In this document: positions 1 through 8,011 of the stretch, in pieces
Numbering within the stretch: the stretch's first letter is position 1
Layout: the number at the start of each line of letters is the position of its first letter
Origin: Allosediminivita pacifica
Lineage (GTDB): Bacteria > Pseudomonadota > Alphaproteobacteria > Rhodobacterales > Rhodobacteraceae
Direction of reading: 5' to 3'
Length of the DNA: 64,000 nt
Assembly (NCBI RefSeq): GCF_003054175.1
Contig: NZ_QBKN01000008.1
Span: forward strand, 1 to 64,000
The notes under the pieces: model-generated
Seen by the model: the letters and a program-made list of their open reading frames with translations, nothing else
The model's database searches: none
Told to the model about the DNA's origin: nothing
Position numbers and translations under genes: made by a program

Positions 1-15
1 GGTAATCTTTGACAT
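1..15 (-). CDS. Start of a leftward gene cut by the window edge
   Basis: Reading leftward there is an ATG at position 15 followed by Ser-Lys-Ile-Thr before the window ends. It is preceded by a good GGGAGGCG ribosome binding site a few bases upstream. Only five codons are visible, so no product can be suggested. It is reported because the Shine-Dalgarno/ATG pair is convincing and explains why the stretch to its right is a shared upstream region with the NYN-domain gene. Confidence 0.35.
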
Positions 16-555
16 GACCGCCTCCCATTAAGGATTGTTGCGATCCCACCTTGGCACAGCGATGCCGTCGGGGGGCGGTTACAGCATCAAAGCCGAATGC
101 ACCGATTGTTCTGCCCGGTGGAGATTGGGACGTCGGGACGGTACAGAACAATCGAATTAACTCCAAGAACCCTATCGCTTCGCTATGTATCGCTTTTCAG
201 CCGACTGTCGCGGCACTTCGCTTCCTGGAGCACTGGGAGCAATTCTGCGTCGCCCATTGGCTCAAACCGGGCGGTGATCACCGTCGTCTTAATTATACTG
301 CATTTGTTCTTGATGGTCAGTTCATCGGAATCGATATTTCGGATGTTTTGAGAGGAAAGCTGGTACGCGACGCCGGAAAAGAAAAGGAATTCGCCTTTTA
401 AGGTGCCGGAGCTTTCAATCGGCCTTTGTATTTCGCTGGGGCGCCCGGCACGTGGTGGCCTGAGACCTCTCGAGTTGCCGTGCCTGAGGCCCCTCGCAAC
501 TCCCTCCCCACCCCTGTAGGGTGCATCCGACCCCTTTGACCGGAGACGCCCTCGA
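16..555. other. 540-bp region without a convincing gene
   Basis: The region lies between a leftward gene start and the rightward NYN gene. It is visibly more AT-rich than the flanks in its first 400 bases. Open frames exist (for example 51-401) but have no recognisable protein, no good ribosome binding site and unusual composition. Around 459-502 there is a direct repeat (CCTGAG followed by CC and CTCG, at 459 and 483) and an inverted repeat GAGTTGC (472-478)/GCAACTC (496-502), so the leader of the NYN gene may be structured. It may hold promoters or a decayed gene. Confidence 0.4.
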
Positions 556-1263
556 ATGCCCGACGACACCCGCTTGCTCGCCGTCCTGATCGACGCCGAC
601 AATACCTCGCCCAAGTATGCCAAGGCGATCTTCGACGAGATCGCCAGTCTCGGCGAGGCCTCGGTGCGGCGCTGCTACGGGGATTTCTCCTCCCAGCAGA
701 TGCACGGCTGGTCCAAGGTGCAGGCGGAGTTCGGCATCGTGCCGCATCACCAGCCGGCCAACACGGTGGGCAAGAATGCCTCCGACATCGCGCTGGTGAT
801 CGACGCCATGGACCTGATGCACTCGGGCCGCTTCGACGGCTTCGTGCTGGTGAGCTCGGACAGCGATTTCACGCGGCTGGCCTCGCGGCTGCGGGAACAG
901 GGGCTGGATGTCTACGGGATGGGCATGCAGAAGACGCCGGACGCCTTCCGCAAGGCCTGCAAGCGGTTCATCTTCCTCGAGAACCTGGACGCGGCGCCGG
1001 AAAAGGAAGCGGGGCCCAAGCCGCAGACCCGGCGCGATCTGCAGGAGGCGCGGGACATGATCTTCAAGGCGATGGACGCGATCGAGCAGGACGACGACTG
1101 GTACACGCTGGGCGAGATCGGGCAGTTCCTGACCGCGGCGGACCCGGATTTCGACACGCGAACCTACGGCAAGCGCAAGCTGAGCGAGTTGATCACCGAG
1201 CTGAAGGTCTTCGAGACGAAGCGCAGCGCGGGCAACCAGCTGCTGGTGCGGCGCGTGGACTGA
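556..1263 (+). CDS. NYN-domain (LabA/DUF88-type) protein with C-terminal OST-HTH/LOTUS domain
   Basis: This 235-residue soluble protein has an N-terminal NYN (PIN-like nuclease) fold. The expected acidic residues are D13 and D15 in LIDADN, D77 in NASDIAL, and D102 and D104 in SSDSDF. This is the metal-binding pattern of the LabA/MARF1-type nuclease family. Residues from about 165 to 230 look like a winged-helix OST-HTH/LOTUS module, which in other proteins binds RNA. The combination suggests an RNA-binding or RNA-cleaving regulator in the cytoplasm; the actual target is unknown. A GGAG sits about 10 bases before the ATG. The next small gene starts 56 bases downstream, so the two could be co-transcribed. 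Confidence 0.85.
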   Translation: MPDDTRLLAVLIDADNTSPKYAKAIFDEIASLGEASVRRCYGDFSSQQMHGWSKVQAEFGIVPHHQPANTVGKNASDIALVIDAMDLMHSGRFDGFVLVSSDSDFTRLASRLREQGLDVYGMGMQKTPDAFRKACKRFIFLENLDAAPEKEAGPKPQTRRDLQEARDMIFKAMDAIEQDDDWYTLGEIGQFLTAADPDFDTRTYGKRKLSELITELKVFETKRSAGNQLLVRRVD

Positions 1264-1319
1264 GGCTGCGGGCGGCGGCGATCCGTGCGATGATCGGCGA
1301 CGTCCGAATCGGAGTTGCG

Positions 1320-1514
1320 ATGACCCTGCCGACCCGAAGCGACCAAGCCCCCGAGGCCCGGCCCGAGCGTCCGGACCGGTCGGAGGTGCTGCGCGCGCTG
1401 GTGGACCGGGTGATGGCGGAGGTGGCGACGCGTCACCGGCAGACGCGTCCGGTGCTGCGGCCCGAGGATGTCTGGCCCGAACCCGCGGTGCAGCGGCGCC
1501 GCCGGCGGCGCTAG
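1320..1514 (+). CDS. Small basic hypothetical protein (64 aa)
   Basis: I chose the ATG at 1320 because GGAG lies five bases upstream; an upstream in-frame ATG at 1290 has no such site. The product is rich in Arg, Pro and Glu, has a short helical stretch (SEVLRALVDRVMAEVATRH), and ends in a run of arginines (QRRRRRR). The stop codon overlaps the end of the convergent AEC transporter by four bases. I do not recognise a family. The composition could be that of a small nucleic-acid-associated protein, but an over-called ORF is also possible. Confidence 0.4.
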   Translation: MTLPTRSDQAPEARPERPDRSEVLRALVDRVMAEVATRHRQTRPVLRPEDVWPEPAVQRRRRRR

Positions 1515-2434
1515 GACAGCGCGGCGATCACCGCGCTGACGGTGAGGATGCTGGCGGCGGTGGAGATCAGGATCGCGGCGGAGACGCGCTGAGGCGCGGT
1601 GCCGTAATGGCGCGCGAGGATGTAGACGTTGCCGGCCACGGGCAGGGAGGCGGCGGCAATGATCACCGAGGCGCCAAAGTCCTCCACCCGGAACACCACG
1701 AGCGCGGCAAGGGCGACGCAGGCGGGGTGCAGCAGCAGCTTGCAGGCGCTGAGCCAGAGGGCGATCTCGATGCGCTCGGCCGAGCGGGCGGCGAGCGAGG
1801 CGCCGATGGCGAAAAGCGCGCCGGGCGTGGCGGCATTGCCAAGCAGGGTGAGGAAGTCGTTGGCGACCTGCGGCACGGGCAGGGCGAGCGCCGAGACGGC
1901 GAGCCCGAGGCAGATCGAGACGATCATCGGATTGGCGAGGAGGCCGCGGGTGACGGTGGCCACCACGCGCGGCGACATGCGGCCGTCGCGGGCGCCGGTC
2001 ACGAGGATCACCAGCAGCGACGAGAACACGATCAGGTCCACCGCGAGCACCAGGATGATGGGGCCCACGGCCTCGGGGCCGAGCAGCAGGGCGAGCATGG
2101 GCACGCCGAGGAATCCGGTGTTGCCGATGGCCGCGCATTGCGCCTCGATCGCGGCCGTGGGCGTGTCGAGCCGGCGGGCATAGGCCACGCCCATGGCCAC
2201 CAGGTAGGTCACGCCGGTGCCCGAGAGGTAAGCCAGCGCCAGCGGCCCGTCGAAGATCTCGGAGATCGAGAGGTTGGCCGAAAAGCGGAAGAGCATGGCC
2301 GAGAGGGCGAAGTAGAAGACGAACTTCGTCAGCCAGCCGGTCGCCTCTTCGGGAAAGAAGCCGCTGCGCCCGGCGCCGTAGCCGGTCCCGATCAGGGCGA
2401 AGAAGGGCAGCGTCTTCAGGAAGATGTCCAGCAT
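1511..2434 (-). CDS. AEC-family (auxin efflux carrier type) transporter
   Basis: This is a 307-residue inner-membrane protein with about ten hydrophobic segments spread over its length. It starts MLDIFLKTLPFFALIGTGYG, a typical N terminus of AEC/malonate-permease-type carriers, which have two sets of five membrane helices. Family members export or import small organic anions; the substrate cannot be read from sequence. It is transcribed away from the ugp-like operon but on the same strand. A repeat element (2493-2553) sits between its start and the end of the EEP phosphodiesterase, so it probably has its own promoter. Confidence 0.85.
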   Translation of the reverse strand: MLDIFLKTLPFFALIGTGYGAGRSGFFPEEATGWLTKFVFYFALSAMLFRFSANLSISEIFDGPLALAYLSGTGVTYLVAMGVAYARRLDTPTAAIEAQCAAIGNTGFLGVPMLALLLGPEAVGPIILVLAVDLIVFSSLLVILVTGARDGRMSPRVVATVTRGLLANPMIVSICLGLAVSALALPVPQVANDFLTLLGNAATPGALFAIGASLAARSAERIEIALWLSACKLLLHPACVALAALVVFRVEDFGASVIIAAASLPVAGNVYILARHYGTAPQRVSAAILISTAASILTVSAVIAALS

Positions 2435-2492
2435 GACACTCTGCTTAGCAGCCGCTCGGGACGCGTCAATTGCGCGCCGCCCCCGTTTCTTC

Positions 2493-2553
2493 TCGCTTCA
2501 AATACCTCGGGGGTGAATTGGCCGCAGGCCAAGAGGGGGCAGAGCCCCCTCCC
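2493..2553. repeat. Intergenic double-hairpin repeat, copy 1
   Basis: The element contains AAATACCTCGGGGG, then a perfect hairpin TTGGCC-GCA-GGCCAA (2519-2533), then GGGGGC-AGA-GCCCCC (2535-2549). The same three-part layout recurs at 56845-56896 with a different first stem. It lies after the stop of the EEP gene and before the AEC gene. Elements of this kind are common between genes in Rhodobacteraceae. Confidence 0.7.
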
Positions 2554-2555
2554 GT

Positions 2556-3530
2556 TCAGCCCTGCAGACCCGTGATCCGCCCGAGGATGGCGTCGTGATC
2601 TGAGAGCGCCACGCCGTCGGGGCCGAGGGAGGATCGGATTTCCACCTCCTCCAACACCATCCCGCGCGTGAAGAGCCAGTCGAGCTTCATCGCGCGTTCG
2701 GGAAAGCGGGTGAGCCGGCTCGGGCGGGTGGTCTGAACCTCGTCGCCGCCGCCGTGCACGGCAAAGCCCGCGCGGCGGGCGAGGTCGAACAGCCCCTCGG
2801 CGCGCCAGTCGGCATCGTTGTGGTTGCCCGTGTTCAGATCGCCGCCGATCAGCACCGGCAGGCCCGGAAAGGCCGCGTCGATCATCTCGATCAGCCCGCG
2901 CATCTGTTCGTGGCGGTGGTCCGGGCCGCAGGCGCTTTCGAGGTGGGTCGAGACGGCGAGGAAGGGGCCGGCCTCCGTTTCCACCACCGCGCCGATGGCG
3001 AGGCGTTCGCCGAGGCGCGGCTCCTCGGCACTGGTGAACCACTGGCGCTGGCCGTAGAGCCGCAGCGCGAAGGGGTCCTTCAAGGCGCCGCGCGCCAAAA
3101 GCGCGTTACCGTGGAAACCGCGGGCGTTGAAGTCGTCGGTGCAGTAGTCCCGTTCCACCCCGTTACCGAGGCCGAGTTCGAGGAACTCGACCGCGTAGGC
3201 GTAGGACATGCCGCGCAGGCGGGCGACATCGGCCGTGGTGTTGCGCTGCGCGCTGCGGGCCATGCCGCTGTCCATCTCCGACAGCAGCAGCAGATCGCAG
3301 TCGGCCACATGCGCGGCCGAGCCCTCGGGGTCGAGGCAACGTTCGAGGTTCCAGGCGCCGACCTTGAGCGGCAGGGGCAGGGGCGCCGTGCCGCCGTCGC
3401 CGCCGACCTCGATGAGGTTCATGGCGGGGACGCGGGCCAGTTCGGCGTCATGCGCCTTGAGCGTGCGCGGCAGATCGTCGAGCTCCAGCGGGCCCGGCGC
3501 GGGCAGGGCCGCCACGGTGTCGCGGATCAT
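2556..3530 (-). CDS. Endonuclease/exonuclease/phosphatase (EEP) family phosphodiesterase, last gene of ugp-like operon
   Basis: This 324-residue protein has the EEP-superfamily motifs in order: WNLE near residue 60, a metal-binding Glu in LLLSEMD (about 85), STHLES (about 195), GGDLNTGN (about 220) and a C-terminal SDHD. The active site looks complete. There is no signal peptide, so it should act in the cytoplasm. Its start overlaps the stop of the ABC ATPase by four bases, which places it firmly in the same operon. E. coli ugpBAECQ ends with the glycerophosphodiester phosphodiesterase UgpQ, so this protein may do the equivalent step with an unrelated fold. That is inference; the family also contains nucleases and inositol- or sphingo-phosphodiesterases. 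Confidence 0.85.
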   Translation of the reverse strand: MIRDTVAALPAPGPLELDDLPRTLKAHDAELARVPAMNLIEVGGDGGTAPLPLPLKVGAWNLERCLDPEGSAAHVADCDLLLLSEMDSGMARSAQRNTTADVARLRGMSYAYAVEFLELGLGNGVERDYCTDDFNARGFHGNALLARGALKDPFALRLYGQRQWFTSAEEPRLGERLAIGAVVETEAGPFLAVSTHLESACGPDHRHEQMRGLIEMIDAAFPGLPVLIGGDLNTGNHNDADWRAEGLFDLARRAGFAVHGGGDEVQTTRPSRLTRFPERAMKLDWLFTRGMVLEEVEIRSSLGPDGVALSDHDAILGRITGLQG

Positions 3531-4606
3531 GCGGTGGCCTCCGCGATCTGTGTCTCGGCGGGGAGGTCCATGCGCTTGCCCGTGGTGGTATCGAAGAGGT
3601 GGATGTCCGCGCGCGCGGCGGTGACATGGACGATGTCCGAGAGCGGCGCGTCGGGGCTGCCGTCGGCGACGGCGGCGGGCTGGTCGCCGATGAAGCCGTG
3701 GATGATGCGCTGCGCGCCCAGCTCCTCGACGTAGTCGATCCGCAGCGGCAGGCCCGAGGTCGACAGCACGAGATCCTCGGGGCGCAGGCCCACGGTGACG
3801 GGCCCGGCATCGCGGGCAACCTGTGCGAGGCGGTGGCCCTCGACCATGAGCGTGCCGCCTTCGACCTGGGCGTCGAGCAGGTTCATGGCGGGCGAGCCGA
3901 TGAAGGCCGCCACGAAGGTAGAGGCGGGGTTGTTGTAGACCTCGAGCGGGGCGCCGATCTGCTCCACCTTGCCGCCGTTCAGCACCACGAGGCGGTCGGC
4001 CAGCGTCATGGCCTCGAGCTGGTCGTGAGTCACGTAGAGCGAGGTGGTCCCGAGCCTGCGTTGCAGCTTGCGGATCTCGCCGCGCATGGTGACGCGGAGC
4101 TTGGCGTCTAGGTTCGAGAGCGGCTCGTCGAAGAGGAAGGCCGCCGGTTCGCGCACGATGGCGCGGCCCATGGCGACGCGCTGGCGCTGGCCGCCCGACA
4201 GGGCGCGCGGCTTGCGGTCGAGGTAGGGGGTGAGTTCCAGCATGCGGGCCGCCTGTTCGACGCGGTCGTTGATGGCCTGCCTGCTTTCGCCGCGGTTCTT
4301 GAGCCCGTAGGCCATGTTCCCGCGCACGGTCATGTGCGGGTAGAGTGCGTAGTTCTGGAACACCATCGCGATGTCACGGTCGGCGGGGTCCACGTGGTTC
4401 ACCAGCCGGTCGCCGATGCGGATCTCGCCCTCGGTCACGGTTTCCAGCCCCGCGACCATGCGCAGGAGCGTGGACTTGCCGCAGCCCGACGGGCCGACGA
4501 GCACGATGAATTCGCCGTCCGCGATGTCGATGTCGACGCCGGACACGGCGGCCTGGCTGCCGGCGGCATAGGTCTTGCCGACCTGGGAGAGGGTCAGTTT
4601 CGCCAT
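3527..4606 (-). CDS. ugpC: ABC transporter ATP-binding protein, UgpC/MsmK type
   Basis: A 359-residue ATPase that energises uptake by the two permeases encoded just upstream. Walker [10 protein letters not shown] is at residues 38-46, signature LSGGQ at 136-140 and Walker B FLFDEP at about 157-162. The C-terminal third is the TOBE/OB regulatory domain typical of sugar and glycerol-phosphate CUT1 importers. It begins directly after the stop of the second permease and its own stop overlaps the EEP phosphodiesterase. The assignment to glycerol-3-phosphate rests mainly on the binding protein of the same operon. Confidence 0.9.
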   Translation of the reverse strand: MAKLTLSQVGKTYAAGSQAAVSGVDIDIADGEFIVLVGPSGCGKSTLLRMVAGLETVTEGEIRIGDRLVNHVDPADRDIAMVFQNYALYPHMTVRGNMAYGLKNRGESRQAINDRVEQAARMLELTPYLDRKPRALSGGQRQRVAMGRAIVREPAAFLFDEPLSNLDAKLRVTMRGEIRKLQRRLGTTSLYVTHDQLEAMTLADRLVVLNGGKVEQIGAPLEVYNNPASTFVAAFIGSPAMNLLDAQVEGGTLMVEGHRLAQVARDAGPVTVGLRPEDLVLSTSGLPLRIDYVEELGAQRIIHGFIGDQPAAVADGSPDAPLSDIVHVTAARADIHLFDTTTGKRMDLPAETQIAEATA

Positions 4607-5500
4607 TTACTTGTCACTTTCTGTCAGGCCCTTCACGAACCAGCGCTGGAAGAAGATCACGACCGCCACGGGCGGCAGCACCGCGAGCACGGCCAGCAGG
4701 TTGGAGCGGCCGAATTCCGGGATGTGGGTGCCTTCGAGGGATTGGGTGATCTGCTTGATGCCCTGGACGAGGGTGTACTTGCTCTCGTCGGTGGTGATCA
4801 TCGTGGGCCAGAGGTACTGGTTCCAGCCGAAGACGAACATGATGATGAAGATCGCCGCGATCATGGTCTGCGAGAGCGGCACGAGGATGTCGATGAAGAA
4901 CTTGACCGGCCCCGCGCCGTCGATGCGGGCGGCCTCGACCAGTTCGTCCGGCACCGAGAGGAAGAACTGCCGGAAGAAGAAGGTCGCCGTGGCCGAGGCG
5001 ATCAGCGGGATGATGAGCCCGCCGTAGGTGTTCAGCAGGCCGAGCTTCTGGGTGACCTCGTAGGAGGGCACGATGCGCACCTCGAGGGGCAGCAGCAGCG
5101 TGGTGAAGATCAGCCAGAAGGCGAAGGTGGCGAAGCGCAGCCGGAAGTAGACGATGGCGTAGGCCGCCAGCATCGAGATGACGATCTTGCCCACGGCGAA
5201 GCCGAGGCCGAGGATCATCGAGCTGCGGAACATGCTGAGGCCGGTGTCCTCGCCCGAGAAGCTCATGGCGCCGAGCAGCGCCTTCTTCACGTTGGGCCAG
5301 AACTGGTTGCCGATCTCGAGCGAGGGGCCGGTCTGCATGATCTCGGCGTCGGGGATCGTGCTCATCTGGATGAGCATGACCAGCGGGGCCATCATGAAGA
5401 GAGCACCTGCGATCAGCACGGCGTGGTCGCTGACGGCGCCCCAGTTGATGCGGCGCGCCTGCCTGTCCTCGGTCGGGGCGGTATGGGTGATGTCTGCCAT
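4607..5500 (-). CDS. ugpE: Carbohydrate/glycerol-phosphate ABC transporter permease, UgpE type
   Basis: This is a 297-residue inner-membrane subunit of a CUT1 importer with six predicted helices. The EAA loop (EAARIDGAGPVKFFIDILVPL) contacts the ATPase. A first hydrophobic helix begins near residue 27. It follows the other permease by 11 bases and abuts the ATPase gene without a gap, so the two membrane subunits and the ATPase are co-translated. No unusual features. Confidence 0.88.
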   Translation of the reverse strand: MADITHTAPTEDRQARRINWGAVSDHAVLIAGALFMMAPLVMLIQMSTIPDAEIMQTGPSLEIGNQFWPNVKKALLGAMSFSGEDTGLSMFRSSMILGLGFAVGKIVISMLAAYAIVYFRLRFATFAFWLIFTTLLLPLEVRIVPSYEVTQKLGLLNTYGGLIIPLIASATATFFFRQFFLSVPDELVEAARIDGAGPVKFFIDILVPLSQTMIAAIFIIMFVFGWNQYLWPTMITTDESKYTLVQGIKQITQSLEGTHIPEFGRSNLLAVLAVLPPVAVVIFFQRWFVKGLTESDK

Positions 5501-5511
5501 TGTCGGTCCCC

Positions 5512-6393
5512 TCAGGTGTAGTGGATGCGCCGGTCGACCATCCGGAACTGGAAGATGGTCAGAGCCAAGACGAGGACCATCAGCACCACGGACTGCGCGG
5601 AGGAGCCGCCGATGTCCTGCCCGCGGAAGCCGTCGACGTAGACCTTGTAGACAAGGGTGATCGGGTTATCGCCGGGGTTGTTGCGCAGGATGGTGTCGAT
5701 CAGGCCGAAGGTATCGAAGAGCGCGTAGGTCGTGTTGATGATGAGCAGGAAGAAGCCCGTGGGCGCCAGCAGCGGGAAGGTCACCGTCCAGAACCGGGCC
5801 GAGGCAGAGCGGTTGTCGATGAGGGCCGCCTCGCGCACGGCGCGCGGGATCGACTGGAGACCGGAGAGGAAGAAGATGAAGTTCACCGGGATCTGCTTCC
5901 AGACCGAGGCGATGACCATGGCGATGGCGGTGTCGGTGTAGTCGAGCCGCACGCGGAAGTCCCAGCCGAAGAGGGCGAAGAATTCCGTCAGGGGACCCCA
6001 GCGCTGGTTGAAGACGATGAGCGTGATGAAGCCCGCCACCGGGGGCGCGACGGCGTAGACCCACATCAGCAGGGTGCGGTAGGTGCGCGCGCCGTGAAGC
6101 ACCTTGTCGGCCTTGACCGCCAGCAGCAGGGCGATGGAGAGCGCGAAGAAGGTGACGAGCACGGTGAAGACCACGGTGAAGCCGGCGGTGCGCAGGTACT
6201 CGGAACTGCGGAAGAGCCTCAGGTAGTTCTCGAAGCCCACGAAGGTCGAGCCGAAGCCGAAGGGGTCCTCGAGGTAGAAGGAGGACTGCAGCGCCTGCCA
6301 GGCCGGCCAGTAGAAGAAGACCAGGATGATCGCGAGCTGCGGCATCAGCAGGAAGACCGGCAGCCAGCGGGAGTCGAAACCAGCGCGTTTCAA
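5512..6393 (-). CDS. ugpA: Carbohydrate/glycerol-phosphate ABC transporter permease, UgpA type
   Basis: The 293-residue permease partner of UgpE. I place the start at a TTG (6393) giving LKRAGFDSRWLPVFLLMPQ, because GAGG lies seven bases upstream and the family N terminus (basic stretch, then first helix) begins exactly there. The open frame extends far upstream, but that part reads as a shadow of the binding-protein gene. The EAA loop (REAALIDNRSASARFW) is visible near residue 190. The 70-base gap to the binding-protein gene is typical for differential expression of binding protein versus membrane parts. Confidence 0.87.
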   Translation of the reverse strand: MKRAGFDSRWLPVFLLMPQLAIILVFFYWPAWQALQSSFYLEDPFGFGSTFVGFENYLRLFRSSEYLRTAGFTVVFTVLVTFFALSIALLLAVKADKVLHGARTYRTLLMWVYAVAPPVAGFITLIVFNQRWGPLTEFFALFGWDFRVRLDYTDTAIAMVIASVWKQIPVNFIFFLSGLQSIPRAVREAALIDNRSASARFWTVTFPLLAPTGFFLLIINTTYALFDTFGLIDTILRNNPGDNPITLVYKVYVDGFRGQDIGGSSAQSVVLMVLVLALTIFQFRMVDRRIHYT

Positions 6394-6463
6394 GGGGAAG
6401 CCTCGCGAAAAGGAGCCGGCGGCCGCAGGGGACTGCGGCCGCCGGGCGATGTCGGGGGAAGGT

Positions 6464-7762
6464 TTACTGGACGGTCTGGGCGAAGCGGCCCAGAAGCTCG
6501 TTGCCTTCCGTCTCGATGGTCGCGAGGGCGTCCTCGATCGAGGTGTCGCCGTTGAGGAAGCGGGCGATTTCACGGTTCTCGATATCGCGGATCTGGACGT
6601 AGAAGCCCATGCGGTAGCCGTGGGTGTTCTCGCCGGACTGAAGCTGAAGCTGCTTGATGCCGGTTTCTGCCGCGGGGAAACGGTCGTAGTGGCCGTCTTC
6701 CTGCGCCATTTCGTAGGCGGCGTTGGTGATCGGCACGTAGCCGGTTTCACGATGCCACATGTACTGGACTTCGGGCGAGGTCAGGTATTCGAAGAAAGCG
6801 GCCGTGGCGGCGTTTTCCTCGTCGGAATGGCCGGACATGGCGAAGAGCGATGCGCCGCCGATGAAGGTCTGATAGCCCTCGCCGCCGGTGATCGATTCCC
6901 AGTAGGGCAGGTAGGTGTTGGCCCACTCGAACGGCAGGTCCTGCGCGGTCAGGCCGCCGAAGTCGCCCGAGGAGCCAATGTACATCGCGGCGTTGCCGTT
7001 GATGAACTGCGCCTGGTTGTCGTCCCAGCCGGTGCCGAAGAAGCCGAAGAGATCGTTGTCGAGCCATTCCTTCACCTTGGTGAAGTGCATGGCCATCTCG
7101 TCGGAGTTGATCAGGATCTCGGTGCCCTCGGCGCCGTCATAGCCGTTGTCGTTGGTGGCAAACGGCAGGTTGTGGCGCGAGTGGAAGTTCTCGACGAATT
7201 CCCAGGGCAGGTGCGTCTGCACCATGGGGATGTAGCCGGCCTCTTTCAGGGCGGGGGCGATTTCCTCGAAGTCCTCGTAGGTCTCGGGGGCTTCGACGCC
7301 GGCCTCTTCGAGCGCGTCGGCGTTGTAGTACATCACCGGCGAGGAGGAGTTGAACGGCATGCCGATCATGGTGCCGTCGCTGTCGGCGTAGAAGTAGCGC
7401 ACGCCCGAGATGTAGTCCTCGATGTCGAAATCGACGCCGTTGTCCTCGAGCAGGGTCTGCACCGGGATGGTGGCGCCCTGCGCGCCGATCACGGTGGCGG
7501 CGCCGGCGTCGAAGACCTGCACGATGTTGGGCTGCTCGCCGGCGCGGAAGGCGGCGATGGCGCCGGTCAGCGTTTCCTCGTAGGAGCCGCGGAAGACGGG
7601 TGTGATGGTGTAGTCGTCCTGGCTTTCGTTGAAGCCGGCAGCGATCTGGTTGACCACGTCGCCCAGATGGCCGCCCATGCCGTGCCACCAAGTGATCTCG
7701 GTCTGAGCCATTGCGGTGGAGGCGGTGAGCGCGAACGTCGCGGTCAGAGCAAGCTTGTACAT
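6464..7762 (-). CDS. ugpB: Extracellular solute-binding protein, UgpB-like (glycerol-3-phosphate type)
   Basis: A 432-residue periplasmic receptor of the CUT1 family. It starts MYKLALTATFALTASTAMAQ, a clear Sec signal peptide cut after AMAQ. The start at 7762 fits a GAGGG site five bases upstream; an earlier GTG is part of that site. Mature sequence features such as the early WWHGMGGHLG, AAFRAGEQPNIVQV, MPFNSSSPVMYYN and the late WHRETGYVPITNAAY match the layout of E. coli UgpB closely, which supports glycerol-3-phosphate or glycerophosphodiesters as ligand. It is the first gene of the operon ugpB-ugpA-ugpE-ugpC-EEP. Confidence 0.88.
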   Translation of the reverse strand: MYKLALTATFALTASTAMAQTEITWWHGMGGHLGDVVNQIAAGFNESQDDYTITPVFRGSYEETLTGAIAAFRAGEQPNIVQVFDAGAATVIGAQGATIPVQTLLEDNGVDFDIEDYISGVRYFYADSDGTMIGMPFNSSSPVMYYNADALEEAGVEAPETYEDFEEIAPALKEAGYIPMVQTHLPWEFVENFHSRHNLPFATNDNGYDGAEGTEILINSDEMAMHFTKVKEWLDNDLFGFFGTGWDDNQAQFINGNAAMYIGSSGDFGGLTAQDLPFEWANTYLPYWESITGGEGYQTFIGGASLFAMSGHSDEENAATAAFFEYLTSPEVQYMWHRETGYVPITNAAYEMAQEDGHYDRFPAAETGIKQLQLQSGENTHGYRMGFYVQIRDIENREIARFLNGDTSIEDALATIETEGNELLGRFAQTVQ

Positions 7763-7836
7763 CGTGTCCCTCACTTGGGTTTTTCGTGTGTGAGGGGGCG
7801 ATAGCGGCGATCCGTGACGCCGATGCTGCGATTTTG

Positions 7837-7865
7837 TAACGTTATGTTAAAGGTCGCAACGTCAA
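7837..7865 (-). promoter_or_regulatory. Possible ugp promoter
   Basis: On the minus strand a good -35 hexamer TTGACG (7860-7865) lies about 100 bases before the ugpB start. The -10 seventeen bases on is weak (ACGTTA). The surrounding sequence has a small inverted repeat TAAC/GTTA and is the only AT-rich patch in the leader. I see no clear Pho box. Confidence 0.25.
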
Positions 7866-7942
7866 CGGGCCCTTCTGCCGGGGGCAGCGGGCCGGGTGCC
7901 GCGGTTGTGCGGCGTGAAACTGTGGGTAAAAGTCATGGCAGG

Positions 7943-7991
7943 CGGGTCGGGTTCCGTCGATGCGGGAATTCCCGACCCGGCCGGGTCTTTT
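7943..7991. terminator. Stacked palindromes downstream of mnmA
   Basis: Three overlapping perfect palindromes sit here: CGGGTCGGG/CCCGACCCG (7943-7951 with 7971-7979), CGGGAATTCCCG (7963-7974) and GACCCGGCCGGGTC (7974-7987). The last is followed by TTTT on the plus strand. The position, 21 bases after the mnmA stop, suggests a transcription end point, although only the plus strand has a short T run. Confidence 0.4.
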
Positions 7992-8011
7992 CGACTGATG
8001 GGAGCGCCCGG

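Noticed and set aside
440-545. Repeat-rich leader before the NYN gene considered as a 6S-like or other small RNA
   Set aside because: There is a seven-base inverted repeat and a direct repeat, but no promoter/terminator pair and no diagnostic 6S or SRP core that I can identify.
7830-7870. Pho box ahead of the ugp-like operon
   Set aside because: The candidate TTAACAT-N4-TTACAAA matches the CTGTCAT direct-repeat consensus poorly in both halves, so phosphate control is not supported by sequence.
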